Positions 26,007 through 35,025 of a stretch of 64,000 nucleotides of DNA are shown piece by piece; within the stretch, counting starts at the first letter, position 1, and each line of letters opens with the position of its first letter. This DNA comes from an uncultured beta proteobacterium (GTDB lineage Bacteria > Pseudomonadota > Gammaproteobacteria > Burkholderiales > Burkholderiaceae_C), in assembly GCA_903886275.1 (NCBI GenBank), contig CAISLN010000038.1:62001-126000 (forward strand). The letters are read 5' to 3'. Both the position numbers and the translations under genes were made by a program. The notes below the pieces were generated by a model. The model was given only the letters and a program-made list of their open reading frames with translations. It ran no database searches and was not told where the DNA came from.

Positions 26007-27851
26007 TTGTCCCACCAGCACATTCTCAGTGAAGTATTCGGCTATGCGGAGTTCCGCGGGCCGCAGCAGGCCATAGTGGAGCACATGGTGCGGGGTCACG
26101 ACGCCCTGGTACTCATGCCCACCGGCGGCGGCAAAAGCCTTTGTTACCAGATCCCGGCAATCGCCCGCCAGCGCGCCGGCCAGGGGGTCACCATCGTGGT
26201 GTCGCCCCTAATCGCCCTGATGCATGACCAGGTCGGTGCGTTGCATGAGGCCGGTGTGGCCGCCGCCTTTTTGAATTCCACCTTGAGCAGCGACGAGGCT
26301 TACCAGGTGGAGCAGCGTATGCTGCGCGGCGACATCACCATGCTTTATGCTGCGCCGGAGCGGCTCACCACGCCGCGTTTTCTGGCACTGCTGGACAGCC
26401 TGTTTGCCAACGGCAAGCTGAGCATGTTTGCGATCGACGAGGCGCATTGCGTCAGCCAGTGGGGGCACGACTTCCGCCCCGAATACCGGGCGCTTACCGT
26501 TTTGCATGAGCGCTTTGCAGGCGTGCCGCGCATGGCGCTGACAGCCACCGCCGATGCGCTCACGCGCGATGACATTTTGGAGCGTCTCCAGCTAGAGAAC
26601 GCAAGGGCCTTCGTCAGCAGCTTCGATCGGCCCAACATCCGCTACACGATTGTGGAAAAACGCGACAGCACGCAGCAGCTGCTGCGCTTTATCGAGCGCG
26701 AGCATGAGGGCGATGCCGGCATCGTCTACTGCCAGTCGCGCCGCAAGGTGGAAGACATGGCGCAGACGCTGGTGGATGCCGGCATCAACGCCCTGCCCTA
26801 CCATGCAGGGCTGGACAACAAGATCCGACAAAAACACCAGGACCGCTTTTTGCGTGAGGAGGGCATCGTCATGGTTGCCACGATTGCCTTTGGCATGGGC
26901 ATAGACAAGCCCGATGTGCGTTTTGTGGCCCACATCGATATGCCCAAGAACATCGAGGGCTACTACCAGGAAACCGGACGCGGTGGGCGCGATGGCCTAC
27001 CTGCCGACGCATGGATGGGATACGGCCTGCAAGATGTGGTGAACCAGCGCCGCATGATTGATGAGAGCCCGGCCAGCGAGGAATTCAAACAGGTCATGCG
27101 CGGCAAGCTCGATGCGCTGCTGGGCCTGGCGGAGGCCACGGATTGCCGGCGCGTGCGCCTGCTGTCCTACTTTGGCGAGCAAAGTGAGCCCTGCGGCAAC
27201 TGCGACAACTGCCTGCATCCGCCAGCCATCTGGGACGGCACCGACGCCGCGCGCAAACTGCTCAGCACGATTTATCGCATCCAGCAAATGAGCGCAATGA
27301 GCTTTGGCGCCGGTCATATCATGGACATCGTGCGTGGAAAGACCACCGACAAGACGACCCAGTACGGGCATGGCGCGCTAAGCACCTTTGGCGTAGGGGC
27401 TGAATTCAGCGAGCTGCAATTGCGCGGCGTCCTGCGCCAGCTGATTGCCATGAGCGCGGTGCGGGTTGACTCCCAAGCCTTCAATACCTTGCAACTGACC
27501 GAACAGTCGCGCGCGGTGTTACGAGGCGAAGTGCAGGTTCAGTTGCGCGAGTCCGCCGCAGAGAGTGGCCGCAAACCCAAGCGCAGCGCGCGCTTGGGCA
27601 CCGTGGTCAAGGCACCGATTGCCTTGGACAGTGATGCTCTGCTGCGCTATTCAGCCCTGAAGGCATGGAGGGCAGAGGTGGCCAGGGAACACAACCTACC
27701 AGCCTATGTGATCTTTCACGACGCTACGCTGGCCGCGATTGCCCAACGCGCACCGCGTTCACTGGATGACCTGCAAGGCATCAGCGGCATTGGCACCAAG
27801 AAACTGGAAGCCTATGCGCACGAGGTGTTGCGGGTGGTCTCCCTGACCTGA
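26007..27851 (+). CDS. recQ: ATP-dependent DNA helicase RecQ
   Basis: RecQ unwinds DNA in recombination and fork repair. The 614-residue product has all parts: Walker [16 protein letters not shown] box in [17 protein letters not shown], motif VI in [12 protein letters not shown], the zinc site with Cys in [12 protein letters not shown] and CGNCDNC, an RQC winged helix, and a C-terminal HRDC domain (about 535-610). The start is a TTG at 26007; no better ATG lies upstream, and the first conserved residues follow at once ([16 protein letters not shown]). It stands 110 bases after the cNMP-binding gene. Confidence 0.95.
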   Translation: MSHQHILSEVFGYAEFRGPQQAIVEHMVRGHDALVLMPTGGGKSLCYQIPAIARQRAGQGVTIVVSPLIALMHDQVGALHEAGVAAAFLNSTLSSDEAYQVEQRMLRGDITMLYAAPERLTTPRFLALLDSLFANGKLSMFAIDEAHCVSQWGHDFRPEYRALTVLHERFAGVPRMALTATADALTRDDILERLQLENARAFVSSFDRPNIRYTIVEKRDSTQQLLRFIEREHEGDAGIVYCQSRRKVEDMAQTLVDAGINALPYHAGLDNKIRQKHQDRFLREEGIVMVATIAFGMGIDKPDVRFVAHIDMPKNIEGYYQETGRGGRDGLPADAWMGYGLQDVVNQRRMIDESPASEEFKQVMRGKLDALLGLAEATDCRRVRLLSYFGEQSEPCGNCDNCLHPPAIWDGTDAARKLLSTIYRIQQMSAMSFGAGHIMDIVRGKTTDKTTQYGHGALSTFGVGAEFSELQLRGVLRQLIAMSAVRVDSQAFNTLQLTEQSRAVLRGEVQVQLRESAAESGRKPKRSARLGTVVKAPIALDSDALLRYSALKAWRAEVAREHNLPAYVIFHDATLAAIAQRAPRSLDDLQGISGIGTKKLEAYAHEVLRVVSLT

Positions 27852-27869
27852 ATCGACCACCGCAGCCCC

Positions 27870-28163
27870 TCAACGCTGGTGAAATCCGCTCTCAAAGGCC
27901 ATGGCCGCTCCGCTCATGGTGTTTTGCAGACGGGCAATGGCGCGGTTATGGCGTTCGCAGGCGAGGGGCTTGCTGGCCTGCTGGCGGTGGTGTTGAATCA
28001 GGGTTTGCAACTTGCTGCGGCAGGTGTCAAGGGCGCCGGCAAAGTTCAGTGCGATGTAGGCCGAGTGGTCATTGTGTGTCTGACGGAACTCGTCTGACCA
28101 GTAATTGAACAGCTGCCACTTATAGGTTCCTTTTTCAGGAACTGGAATCGTATTTTTGTGCAT
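27870..28163 (-). CDS. Small hypothetical protein, 97 residues
   Basis: The product starts MHKNTIPVPEKGTYKWQLF and is probably mostly helical, with many Gln, His and Arg and no membrane segment. The stretch YWSDEFRQTHNDHSAYIALN and the later helix look like a real soluble domain, and the N-terminal part has coding-like residue use, but I recognise no family. It is convergent with recQ, 18 bases from its stop. There is a stop just upstream and no strong ribosome-binding site, so the start is uncertain. Confidence 0.5.
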   Translation of the reverse strand: MHKNTIPVPEKGTYKWQLFNYWSDEFRQTHNDHSAYIALNFAGALDTCRSKLQTLIQHHRQQASKPLACERHNRAIARLQNTMSGAAMAFESGFHQR

Positions 28164-28341
28164 ATATACCGTGCAAGTCTATGAACATGGACGCCCTTTA
28201 CAGGTTTCGGCATCCGCTGTGTGTATTGACGCGCCAGCCCCAGCAACGGTTGACACCCCATGCAATTACTTGTGATGCCCGAAGCTGCGCGGGGTGCTGG
28301 AAAAGCTAGAATGCGCCATCACTCCAGTAAAGGTTTTCTCC

Positions 28342-28482
28342 ATGTCCGCACCTGCGCGCTCTAACGACACCCATCCGGTCGATGCTGTGGAAGCCGTAGT
28401 GCCATTGATTCCACTGGTATTGCCGCTTGCCGGGGCAGTTCTGATTTTCTTGCTGGCTTTCATCGCTGTTTCCATGGCCTGA
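28342..28482 (+). CDS. Very small single-helix membrane protein, 46 residues
   Basis: The translation starts MSAPARSNDTHPVDAVE and ends in one hydrophobic helix (PLIPLVLPLAGAVLIFLLAFIAVSM). An AAAGG sequence lies 8 to 12 bases upstream of the ATG. The soluble head plus single C-terminal helix is like many small bacterial membrane proteins. No family is recognised. It stands alone between a divergent hypothetical gene and the pckG leader. Confidence 0.5.
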   Translation: MSAPARSNDTHPVDAVEAVVPLIPLVLPLAGAVLIFLLAFIAVSMA

Positions 28483-28885
28483 TGGCATGATCCAGCGCCT
28501 TGGGCGCCGGGCATAGCCGGCCCACTGGGCCAGCAGTTTGCAGGCACGTGAGTGCATGCAACATTGATTTCTGAGGCGAAGCACATGCAAGGTGTGCTTT
28601 CGAACGTTCCGACCTTCGGTTTGGGCGGCTTGGTGCCATGCGCAATGGCTGTGACCCACCTGCTGCACTGCGCTCTGGCTCAGGCCCAAAAAAAGCCGAA
28701 ATTCAATTTCCACACAGACCCATGGCAAGGTTGTGGGCAGCTACGCCCGCAGCGTGGACCGACAGCCAAGCGCCTGACGGCCAATACACAATCAGAGCAA
28801 CCGAATTCATGACATAAGGGAATGCATTTTTTGCATAACTTTTATAGGTAATTGCTTGGTAACTTGGGTACTGGTTCTTAGAATT
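28483..28885. other. Gene-free stretch before the pckG leader
   Basis: Short open frames here (for example 28552-28812) have no recognisable domain and no ribosome-binding site. The last 60 bases become AT-rich (around TTTTGCATAACTTTTATAGG) and probably hold the pckG promoter, but I could not fix a -35/-10 pair with good spacing. Confidence 0.5.
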
Positions 28886-28938
28886 GGCGACCGACCCAAC
28901 ATGTGCTTCAAGCAGCACATGTTGGGAGTCGCCTTTTC
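28886..28938 (+). terminator. Long terminator-like hairpin in the pckG leader
   Basis: Arms GGCGAC and GTCGCC enclose an inner perfect stem (CCCAACATGTGCT with AGCACATGTTGGG) around a six-base loop, and a TTTTC run follows at once. It lies 55 bases upstream of the pckG start on the same strand. It could end a short leader transcript, or act as an attenuator that decides whether pckG is read. Confidence 0.6.
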
Positions 28939-28985
28939 AAAGAGTGTCTGGGTTTTCTTTGAAAAGTCGATTTTCAAACTAGGAG
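28933..28985 (+). promoter_or_regulatory. Mutually exclusive stems next to the pckG ribosome-binding site
   Basis: CTTTTCAAAGA (28933-28943) is perfectly complementary to TCTTTGAAAAG (28956-28966). Part of that second strand, TTTGAAAA (28958-28965), can instead pair with TTTTCAAA (28971-28978), which touches AGGAG (28981-28985), the pckG ribosome-binding site. The two pairings cannot coexist, as in a regulatory leader. No ligand or factor is evident. Confidence 0.45.
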
Positions 28986-28992
28986 TTTTTTC

Positions 28993-30876
28993 ATGAATTC
29001 ACCCCGTATGCAAGGCCTGACCCTGGACGCACCCAGCTATGTCAAAAATGCCAAACTCATCGCTTGGGTCGCCGAAATGGCCGCCCTGTGCAAGCCCGCT
29101 TCGGTCTACTGGTGCGACGGCTCCGAAGACGAATACCAGCGCCTGTGTCAGCAACTGGTGGACGCCGGTACCTTCAAACGCCTCAACCCAGCCAAGCGCC
29201 CCAACAGCTTCCTAGCCTGCTCCGACCCCAGCGACGTCGCCCGCGTGGAAGACCGCACCTTCATCTGCAGTGCCAAAAAAGAAAACGCCGGCCCCACCAA
29301 CAACTGGATGGAACCGGCTGACATGCGCGCCCTGCTGCAAACCGGCAAGGATGGCCAAAAAGCCCTGTTCGACGGTTGCATGAAGGGCCGCACCATGTAT
29401 GTGGTGCCCTTCTCCATGGGCCCACTGGGTTCGCACATTGCCCACATCGGCATTGAACTCTCCGACAGCGCCTATGTGGCGGTGAACCAGCGCATCATGA
29501 CGCGCATGGGCAAAGCGGTCTATGACGTGCTGGGCACGGACGGCGCTTTTGTGCCCTGTGTGCATACCGTGGGCGCACCGCTTGCCGAGGGCGAGAAGGA
29601 TGTGAAGTGGCCTTGCAGCCCCACCAAGTACATCGTGCATTACCCCGAAACCCGCGAAATTTGGTCCCATGGCTCGGGTTACGGCGGCAACGCCCTGCTG
29701 GGAAAGAAGTGCTTTGCACTGCGCATTGCCTCCAATATGGGCCGCGACCAAGGCTGGTTGGCCGAACACATGCTGATTCTGGGCGTGACCAATCCCCAGG
29801 GCAAAAAGTACCACATCGCTGCAGCCTTCCCCAGTGCCTGCGGCAAGACCAATTTTTCCATGCTGGTACCGCCTGAAGGCTTTAACGGCTGGAAGGTCAC
29901 CACCATCGGTGACGACATCGCATGGATCAAACCGCACACCGACGGCAAACTCTACGCCATCAACCCCGAAGCGGGTTACTTTGGAGTGGCACCCGGCACC
30001 AACTTCCACACCAACCCCAACTGCATGGCCAGCCTGGACAAGGATGTCATCTTCACCAACGTCGCGTTGACCGATGACGGCGACATCTGGTGGGAAGGCA
30101 TGGAGAAAGACACCGGCTCCGTGCCCGCACACCTGATCGACTGGCAGGGCAAGGACTGGACTCCGGCAATTGCCAAGGAAACCGGCGCCAAGGCCGCTCA
30201 CCCGAACGCCCGCTTTACCGTCACTGCCGGTAACAACCCGGCACTCGACCCACAATGGGACGACGCCGATGGTGTCGCTATTGACGCATTCATCTTCGGC
30301 GGGCGCCGCTCCACCACCGTGCCGCTGGTGACCGAGGCCCGCGACTGGGTCGAAGGCGTGTACATGGCCGCCACCATGGGCTCCGAGACCACCGCTGCTG
30401 CAGTCGGCCAAATGGGCGTAGTGCGCCGCGACCCCTTCGCCATGCTGCCCTTCTGCGGCTACAACATGAGCGACTACTTTCAGCATTGGCTTGACATGGA
30501 ACACAAGCTCGAAGAAACCGGCCATACCCTGCCCAAGATCTTCTGCGTGAACTGGTTCCGCAAGGGTGGCGACGGCAAGTTCGTTTGGCCCGGTTACGGC
30601 GAAAACATGCGCGTCCTGAAGTGGATGATTGACCGCCTGGAAGGCACGACTCCCGGCGTGCAAACGGGCTTCGGCATCGCCCCGGCCTATTCCGAAATCA
30701 CCTGGACCGGTCTGGACTTTACGGCGGCGCAATTCGACTCCGTTACCAGCCTGAACAAGGATGCCTGGAAACAGGAATTTGCCCTGCACACCGAGCTGTT
30801 CTCGCAGCTCGCCTACCACCTACCCAAGGAACTCGAAGAGACGAAAGCCAAACTGGAACAGCGCCTGACCGCCTGA
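28993..30876 (+). CDS. pckG: Phosphoenolpyruvate carboxykinase (GTP)
   Basis: The enzyme converts oxaloacetate and GTP to PEP, the entry to gluconeogenesis when growing on acids. The 627-residue product has the GTP-type hallmarks: the P-loop with catalytic Cys in [10 protein letters not shown], the PEP/metal site GDDIAWI, the region [11 protein letters not shown], and the nucleotide loop [13 protein letters not shown]. Length is normal for the GTP family and different from the ATP form. AGGAG lies 7 bases upstream of the ATG. A structured leader precedes it and a strong terminator follows. Confidence 0.97.
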   Translation: MNSPRMQGLTLDAPSYVKNAKLIAWVAEMAALCKPASVYWCDGSEDEYQRLCQQLVDAGTFKRLNPAKRPNSFLACSDPSDVARVEDRTFICSAKKENAGPTNNWMEPADMRALLQTGKDGQKALFDGCMKGRTMYVVPFSMGPLGSHIAHIGIELSDSAYVAVNQRIMTRMGKAVYDVLGTDGAFVPCVHTVGAPLAEGEKDVKWPCSPTKYIVHYPETREIWSHGSGYGGNALLGKKCFALRIASNMGRDQGWLAEHMLILGVTNPQGKKYHIAAAFPSACGKTNFSMLVPPEGFNGWKVTTIGDDIAWIKPHTDGKLYAINPEAGYFGVAPGTNFHTNPNCMASLDKDVIFTNVALTDDGDIWWEGMEKDTGSVPAHLIDWQGKDWTPAIAKETGAKAAHPNARFTVTAGNNPALDPQWDDADGVAIDAFIFGGRRSTTVPLVTEARDWVEGVYMAATMGSETTAAAVGQMGVVRRDPFAMLPFCGYNMSDYFQHWLDMEHKLEETGHTLPKIFCVNWFRKGGDGKFVWPGYGENMRVLKWMIDRLEGTTPGVQTGFGIAPAYSEITWTGLDFTAAQFDSVTSLNKDAWKQEFALHTELFSQLAYHLPKELEETKAKLEQRLTA

Positions 30877-30906
30877 TCCGACAAGTGCGCCCGGACAGGG
30901 CGCACC

Positions 30907-30944
30907 CAATAAAAAGGCCACCGCAACGGGTGGCCTTTTTATTG
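30907..30944. terminator. Bidirectional intrinsic terminator between pckG and the next gene
   Basis: The sequence AATAAAAAGGCCACC, a GCAAC loop region and GGGTGGCCTTTTTATT form a GC-rich stem flanked by A and T runs, so it can work on both strands. It lies 30 bases after pckG and 28 bases before the stop of the convergent membrane-protein gene. Confidence 0.9.
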
Positions 30945-30971
30945 GGCTTTCAGCCCGAAGCTGAACTCAAC

Positions 30972-31433
30972 TTATTCAGCGTGACGGCTCATGGCTGCAC
31001 GAATTTCTTCCATCACACGGGGATCATGGCGAGCCATTTCCCACATGCGAACTTCAGCCTGCGCGGCACGCATCACGGCAAGGTGGCGCAAGAAACCGCC
31101 AGCCATGAACGCCGCCACCTGGCGCAAAGGGGGCGCCAACAAGGCCAGGGCAGCAAAGGCCACGGTCCAGAGCGCAACCCAACCGGCCAGCAAATGCCCA
31201 TCTGCCCAAGTGTCGATCACCTGCTCGGCAACCACCAGCAGCGCGGCCATGGCAGCGGCCAGCAACATACCGGCCAGGGTGCGGGAGCCGTCCAAGGCAG
31301 CGCCCATATTGCCAATCATGAGTGGGCTGGAGTTAGCGGATGCACGAGGGGCACAGGCCAGATGGGGTTCGGCAAAACGGGCCATGGCAAACTCACGGGA
31401 GAGACTGACTGATTGCGGGTTAAATGTAGACAT
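30972..31433 (-). CDS. Hypothetical inner-membrane protein, two helices
   Basis: From MSTFNPQSVSLSREFAM the product is 153 residues. It has two hydrophobic segments (about 52-72 and 84-103) and a basic, helical C-terminal part with Arg, His and Glu. No family is recognised. Its start is 75 bases from a divergent LysR gene. A four-residue longer start at 31445 is open. Confidence 0.6.
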   Translation of the reverse strand: MSTFNPQSVSLSREFAMARFAEPHLACAPRASANSSPLMIGNMGAALDGSRTLAGMLLAAAMAALLVVAEQVIDTWADGHLLAGWVALWTVAFAALALLAPPLRQVAAFMAGGFLRHLAVMRAAQAEVRMWEMARHDPRVMEEIRAAMSRHAE

Positions 31434-31508
31434 GGGCGCAATCATAGGGTTTTCACTAATGTCGGTCTACTTAATGTTGGTGATCTCATCTATTCATATA
31501 ATGAATGA

Positions 31509-32483
31509 ATGAAGACCCCAGACAAGGCCACACCGTCGAAGCTGCGCACCTTCGACCTCAATTTGCTCAAGGTGTTTGACGAGGTCATGGCCGAGCGCAG
31601 CCTGACCAAGGCAGCCAAACGCCTGGCATTGACACAACCGGCGGTGAGCAATGCGCTGCGCCGTCTGCGCGAGACGCTGGGCGATGAGCTGCTGGTGCGC
31701 AAGGGCAGAACCTTGCAACCCAGCGTGCGTGCCCTGGAACTTTGGCCCCGTGTGCGCGAAGCCCTGGGTAGTCTGCAGTCTGCCATTGCCCCCAGCGTCT
31801 TTGATCCGGCCACGGCCGACAACTCCTTTGTGCTCGCCATGGCCGATGCCACCGCCGCCGAGCTGCTGCCCGGACTGGTGGCCGTTTTGGGCGAAGAGGC
31901 GCCCGACGTCAGCCTGCGGGTGCTGCCGCTGACCACGCGCGACCCGCGCAGGCTGCTCGACGAGGGCCATGCGGATCTGGCGATTGGCCACTTTCCAGCG
32001 GCCCTTGCGGACTTGACCGCACGCGCCCAAGTGGGGGAAGCCGTGACCTTTCTGCACCAACGCCTGTTCCAGGGCGAATATGTCTGCGTCATGCGCGAGG
32101 GACACCCGCTTGCCAACGGGCCTTTGTCGCTGAACCGCTATTGCAGCGCCCGCCACCTGCTGGTGAGTTTTTCCGGACGCGCCTTCGGGTTTGTGGATGA
32201 GGCACTGGCGCTGGAAGGGTGCAAGCGTCGCGTCGTACTGACGGTGAACCAGTTTTTCACCGCCAGCAAAGTCGTCTCCAACTCGAACCTGCTGACCGTG
32301 CTGCCGCGCCACTTCATCAGTGTGACCGGATTTGCCGACCTGTTGGTGCAGCGCGATCTGCCTTTTGAAATGCCGGTGGTGCAAGTGGACTCTGTGTGGC
32401 ACCACCGCCAAGACGGCAATAGCGCCCACGCCTGGCTGCGCGCCAAGGTATTGGCACTGGCAGACAAGGCGTTCCCCGCATGA
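31509..32483 (+). CDS. LysR-type transcriptional regulator
   Basis: The 324-residue product has the N-terminal winged helix (LRTFDLNLLKVFDEVMAE, then SLTKAAKRLALTQPAVSNAL) and a periplasmic-binding-like effector domain. The subgroup with FDLNLL and LVRKGR resembles NodD/SyrM/NahR-type regulators, which often answer to aromatic compounds, but the effector is not known. The stop overlaps the metallophosphatase start by 4 bases, so the two are co-translated. Confidence 0.88.
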   Translation: MKTPDKATPSKLRTFDLNLLKVFDEVMAERSLTKAAKRLALTQPAVSNALRRLRETLGDELLVRKGRTLQPSVRALELWPRVREALGSLQSAIAPSVFDPATADNSFVLAMADATAAELLPGLVAVLGEEAPDVSLRVLPLTTRDPRRLLDEGHADLAIGHFPAALADLTARAQVGEAVTFLHQRLFQGEYVCVMREGHPLANGPLSLNRYCSARHLLVSFSGRAFGFVDEALALEGCKRRVVLTVNQFFTASKVVSNSNLLTVLPRHFISVTGFADLLVQRDLPFEMPVVQVDSVWHHRQDGNSAHAWLRAKVLALADKAFPA

Positions 32484-33271
32484 AAATTCAACTGCTCTCC
32501 GACCTGCATCTGGAAACCCATCCGCATTGGCGTGCCACCCCGGCGCCGGGTGCGGACCTGCTGGTGTTGGCTGGCGACATCGGTTCCTACCAGCCTGGGC
32601 ATCACATGCCCGATGACGACTTTGGTCTGCGCCAGTTTTCCCCCCTGGCGGGTTGGCCGACACCGGTCATATTTGTGCCAGGCAATCACGAATATGACAT
32701 GCTGGACTTCGATTGCGCCCATCTTCGCCTGCGCGAGACCTGCAAACGGCTGGGCATGATCTGGCTGGAGCGCGCTAGCTTCGTGTCACCCTGGACCGAC
32801 CGGCAGGGCAGACCGTTGCGTTTTGTCGGTACCACGCTGTGGAGCGACTTCGGCGCTCTAGGTGCGCCTGAAAAGGCCTTTCGGGCCGCGAATTATTACC
32901 TGAAGAAAACCGGCACCACGCGCCAGGGCCTGCCCTTTCTGGCGGAGCAGTTGCGCGAACAGAGCCTGCAATGTCAGGCATGGCTCTTGGCCGAATTGGC
33001 CAAACCGTTTGACGGCGGCACCGTGGTCATTACCCACTTTGCCCCCAGCCTGAAAAGTGCCGACCCGCGCTATGGGCTCACCCCTGGCACGGCCGGCTTC
33101 TGCAACAACCTCGACTCGCTTCTAGCGCAGGCCCAACTCTGGTTGCATGGCCATTTGCACGCACCGTCAGACTATTTGGCTGCGGGTTGCCACGTCGTGG
33201 CCAATCCATTGGGCTACGCGCGCAAGAACGAGCAGACGCAGTTTCAGCCGGCGAGTTGCATCGAAATTTAG
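32480..33271 (+). CDS. Calcineurin-like metallophosphoesterase
   Basis: The 263-residue product has the metal-ligand motifs of the family in order: SDLHLE (8-12 region), LAGDIGS, PGNHEYD, the late ITHFAPS and the GHLHAPSDY end. These bind two metal ions for phosphoester cleavage. It is cytoplasmic, without a signal. The substrate cannot be told. It overlaps the upstream LysR gene by 4 bases (ATGA), an odd pairing of regulator and phosphatase. Confidence 0.88.
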   Translation: MKIQLLSDLHLETHPHWRATPAPGADLLVLAGDIGSYQPGHHMPDDDFGLRQFSPLAGWPTPVIFVPGNHEYDMLDFDCAHLRLRETCKRLGMIWLERASFVSPWTDRQGRPLRFVGTTLWSDFGALGAPEKAFRAANYYLKKTGTTRQGLPFLAEQLREQSLQCQAWLLAELAKPFDGGTVVITHFAPSLKSADPRYGLTPGTAGFCNNLDSLLAQAQLWLHGHLHAPSDYLAAGCHVVANPLGYARKNEQTQFQPASCIEI

Positions 33272-33340
33272 CACCCGGACTTTATGCGCTCGCGGTTATC
33301 CGAGGAGATGGCGCCGGGTGGTCCGGTACAAGACGGGCTC

Positions 33341-33964
33341 TCAGGCGGGGCGCGCGTTGAGTCCGTCAAAGCAGGTACACATCACCAAATGGATGATCTG
33401 CTCGTTGCTGTGCTGGCCGCCCATTTTCAAAAACTCCAGCACCGGATCGCAGGCTCGGGCATAAACGGTATACAGAATGGCGATGGCCGGGATGCCCGCG
33501 TTGATGGCACCCTGGGCCTGGGCCGCTTCGATCCATCCGCCTAGAACATCGCTCACTTCCATCAGTCCATCCATGTAATCGCGGCTACCCAACAGGGCGG
33601 CGCGCAGCTTGGAATTCTGGCTGGGTAGCGACGGCATTTCGCCAGCCAGCTTGACCTCTAGAGTCCAGCGCACCACGGCACGCAGGTTATCGACCGGTGC
33701 GGCGTCCAAGGGCAAGGTGGCAATAAAGGCCTGGGCCCTGCGCATGACGCTGACCATGGCGGCGGCTGCCAGGTCTTCCTTGCTGGGGAAATGCTTGTAC
33801 AGACTGGCCTTGGCAATCCCCACGGCCGCAGCCACTTCGTCCACGGTCATCGCCTCAAAGCCTTTTTCGGCCAACAAGAGATTGACCACCCGGATGATGG
33901 CCGTCTCGCGCGCCTGCAGCATCTGCTCCTTGAACGATACCTTGATCACTTTGCTGGAATTCAT
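33341..33964 (-). CDS. TetR-type transcriptional regulator
   Basis: The 207-residue product has the TetR DNA-binding region (IIRVVNLLLAEKGFEAMTVDEV, then VGIAKASLYKHFPSKEDL) and a helical ligand domain with no recognised subgroup. The recognition helix with ASLYKHF is standard. It is probably not RutR, since its N-terminal region differs from RutR as I remember it. It lies between the metallophosphatase (convergent) and the argP-like gene, 22 bases away on the same strand. Confidence 0.88.
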   Translation of the reverse strand: MNSSKVIKVSFKEQMLQARETAIIRVVNLLLAEKGFEAMTVDEVAAAVGIAKASLYKHFPSKEDLAAAAMVSVMRRAQAFIATLPLDAAPVDNLRAVVRWTLEVKLAGEMPSLPSQNSKLRAALLGSRDYMDGLMEVSDVLGGWIEAAQAQGAINAGIPAIAILYTVYARACDPVLEFLKMGGQHSNEQIIHLVMCTCFDGLNARPA

Positions 33965-33986
33965 GCGTGCAGTTTAGCCATTGGTG

Positions 33987-34940
33987 TCATTTCTTGGAGC
34001 GTGGGGTTAATTTGTGACTGTCGGGTTTAGCGACGCTACTGAGCGATTGCGCTGCCCCTTGGGCCAGGGCTTGGGTCAGGCGGTCGATTACGACGGAATC
34101 CAGGTTCCAGCAATGCCAGTACAGACTGACCGGCAAGAAAAAATCAGGGGCCAAATTCACCAATTCACCACGGGCGATCTGCTCCTGCACCAGCAAAGCG
34201 GGCACCACGCTGGCGCCCCAACCGGCCTGCACCGCATGCACCTGGCCCTCGGAACTGGGAACAAAGCGCTGGCTCAGGGCCACACGGCGCAGGCCTAGGG
34301 CGCGCCCGACAAAGTCAGCCTGCAAGTCATCCTTGCGGTTGAAGGCGACGAAGGGAATCTGGCGGAAGTTGTGGGGGGTCAGGCCCTGCGGGCATTGTGC
34401 CTCGGCGAAGGCCTTGCTCGCCACCGCCACATAGTGCATATCGCCCAGTGCCAGCACCTTGCAACCGCGCAACGCCAGCTTCAAGGTGGTGACGCAGCCC
34501 AGCACCTGGCCCTCGCGCAGCCACTCGTGGGTGAAGTCTTGGTCATCGGTGATGATTTCCAGCGGCAACCCCGCATTGACCAAGGGGCTCAGAGCGGGTA
34601 GGGCCCAGGTGGCAATGCTGTCGGCGTTGATGGCAATCGAAATGCGGTCTTCCTCCCGCTGGGTCTTGGCGCCGGGGGTCAGATCCTGCAGATCGGTCTC
34701 CAGATCCGAGCGCAGCAGGCGCAGTTGCACCGCATGCTTGATCAACAGGCGCCCGGCGGTGGTGGGGCGAATGGGACGGCTGCGCACCAGCAACACCGTA
34801 CCGACCTGGGCTTCGAGTGAGCGCAGGCGCTGTGAAACGGCCGACTGGGTGACCGACAGGCGCACGGCGGCGCGCTCAAACCCGCCCTCCTCCACGATGG
34901 CAGCAAGACATTCCAAGGCATCCGCATCAAAGGTTCGCAT
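33987..34940 (-). CDS. argP: ArgP/IciA-like LysR regulator
   Basis: From MRTFDADALECLAAIVEEGG the product is 317 residues. The HTH (FERAAVRLSVTQSAVSQRLRSLE) and the long matched sequence FDQ-style start are typical of ArgP, a regulator of lysine and arginine export and metabolism. It is divergent from dadA rather than from an argO/lysE exporter, so its target here may be amino-acid oxidation. Residues 130-290 form the ligand domain. An upstream open frame to 35069 is not used. Confidence 0.8.
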   Translation of the reverse strand: MRTFDADALECLAAIVEEGGFERAAVRLSVTQSAVSQRLRSLEAQVGTVLLVRSRPIRPTTAGRLLIKHAVQLRLLRSDLETDLQDLTPGAKTQREEDRISIAINADSIATWALPALSPLVNAGLPLEIITDDQDFTHEWLREGQVLGCVTTLKLALRGCKVLALGDMHYVAVASKAFAEAQCPQGLTPHNFRQIPFVAFNRKDDLQADFVGRALGLRRVALSQRFVPSSEGQVHAVQAGWGASVVPALLVQEQIARGELVNLAPDFFLPVSLYWHCWNLDSVVIDRLTQALAQGAAQSLSSVAKPDSHKLTPRSKK

Positions 34941-34949
34941 GGGTTCAAT

Positions 34950-34964
34950 ATTAACGCTGCTAAT
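34950..34964. promoter_or_regulatory. LysR-type box between argP and dadA
   Basis: ATTAACGCTGCTAAT has arms ATTA and TAAT around a 7-base centre. It fits the T-N11-A pattern of LysR-type operators and lies between the divergent argP and dadA genes, 10 bases from the argP start. The motif is short and common, so support is modest. Confidence 0.3.
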
Positions 34965-35025
34965 GGTTTCGCAATCTCGCAGACTTAACTTTCTTGATAT
35001 GCGGCAATTCAGTGACACTCTGCGC

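Noticed and set aside
29212-30819. 535-codon minus-strand frame opposite pckG
   Set aside because: It is the antisense shadow of a high-GC gene; pckG itself has all its motifs.
33272-33340. Short inverted repeat CACCCGG/CCGGGTG after the metallophosphatase
   Set aside because: Arms are short and there is no T run, so it was not called a terminator.
33341-33964. The TetR gene as the RutR of the pyrimidine operon
   Set aside because: Its HTH region does not resemble RutR as I know it, and it is 20 kb away from the operator.
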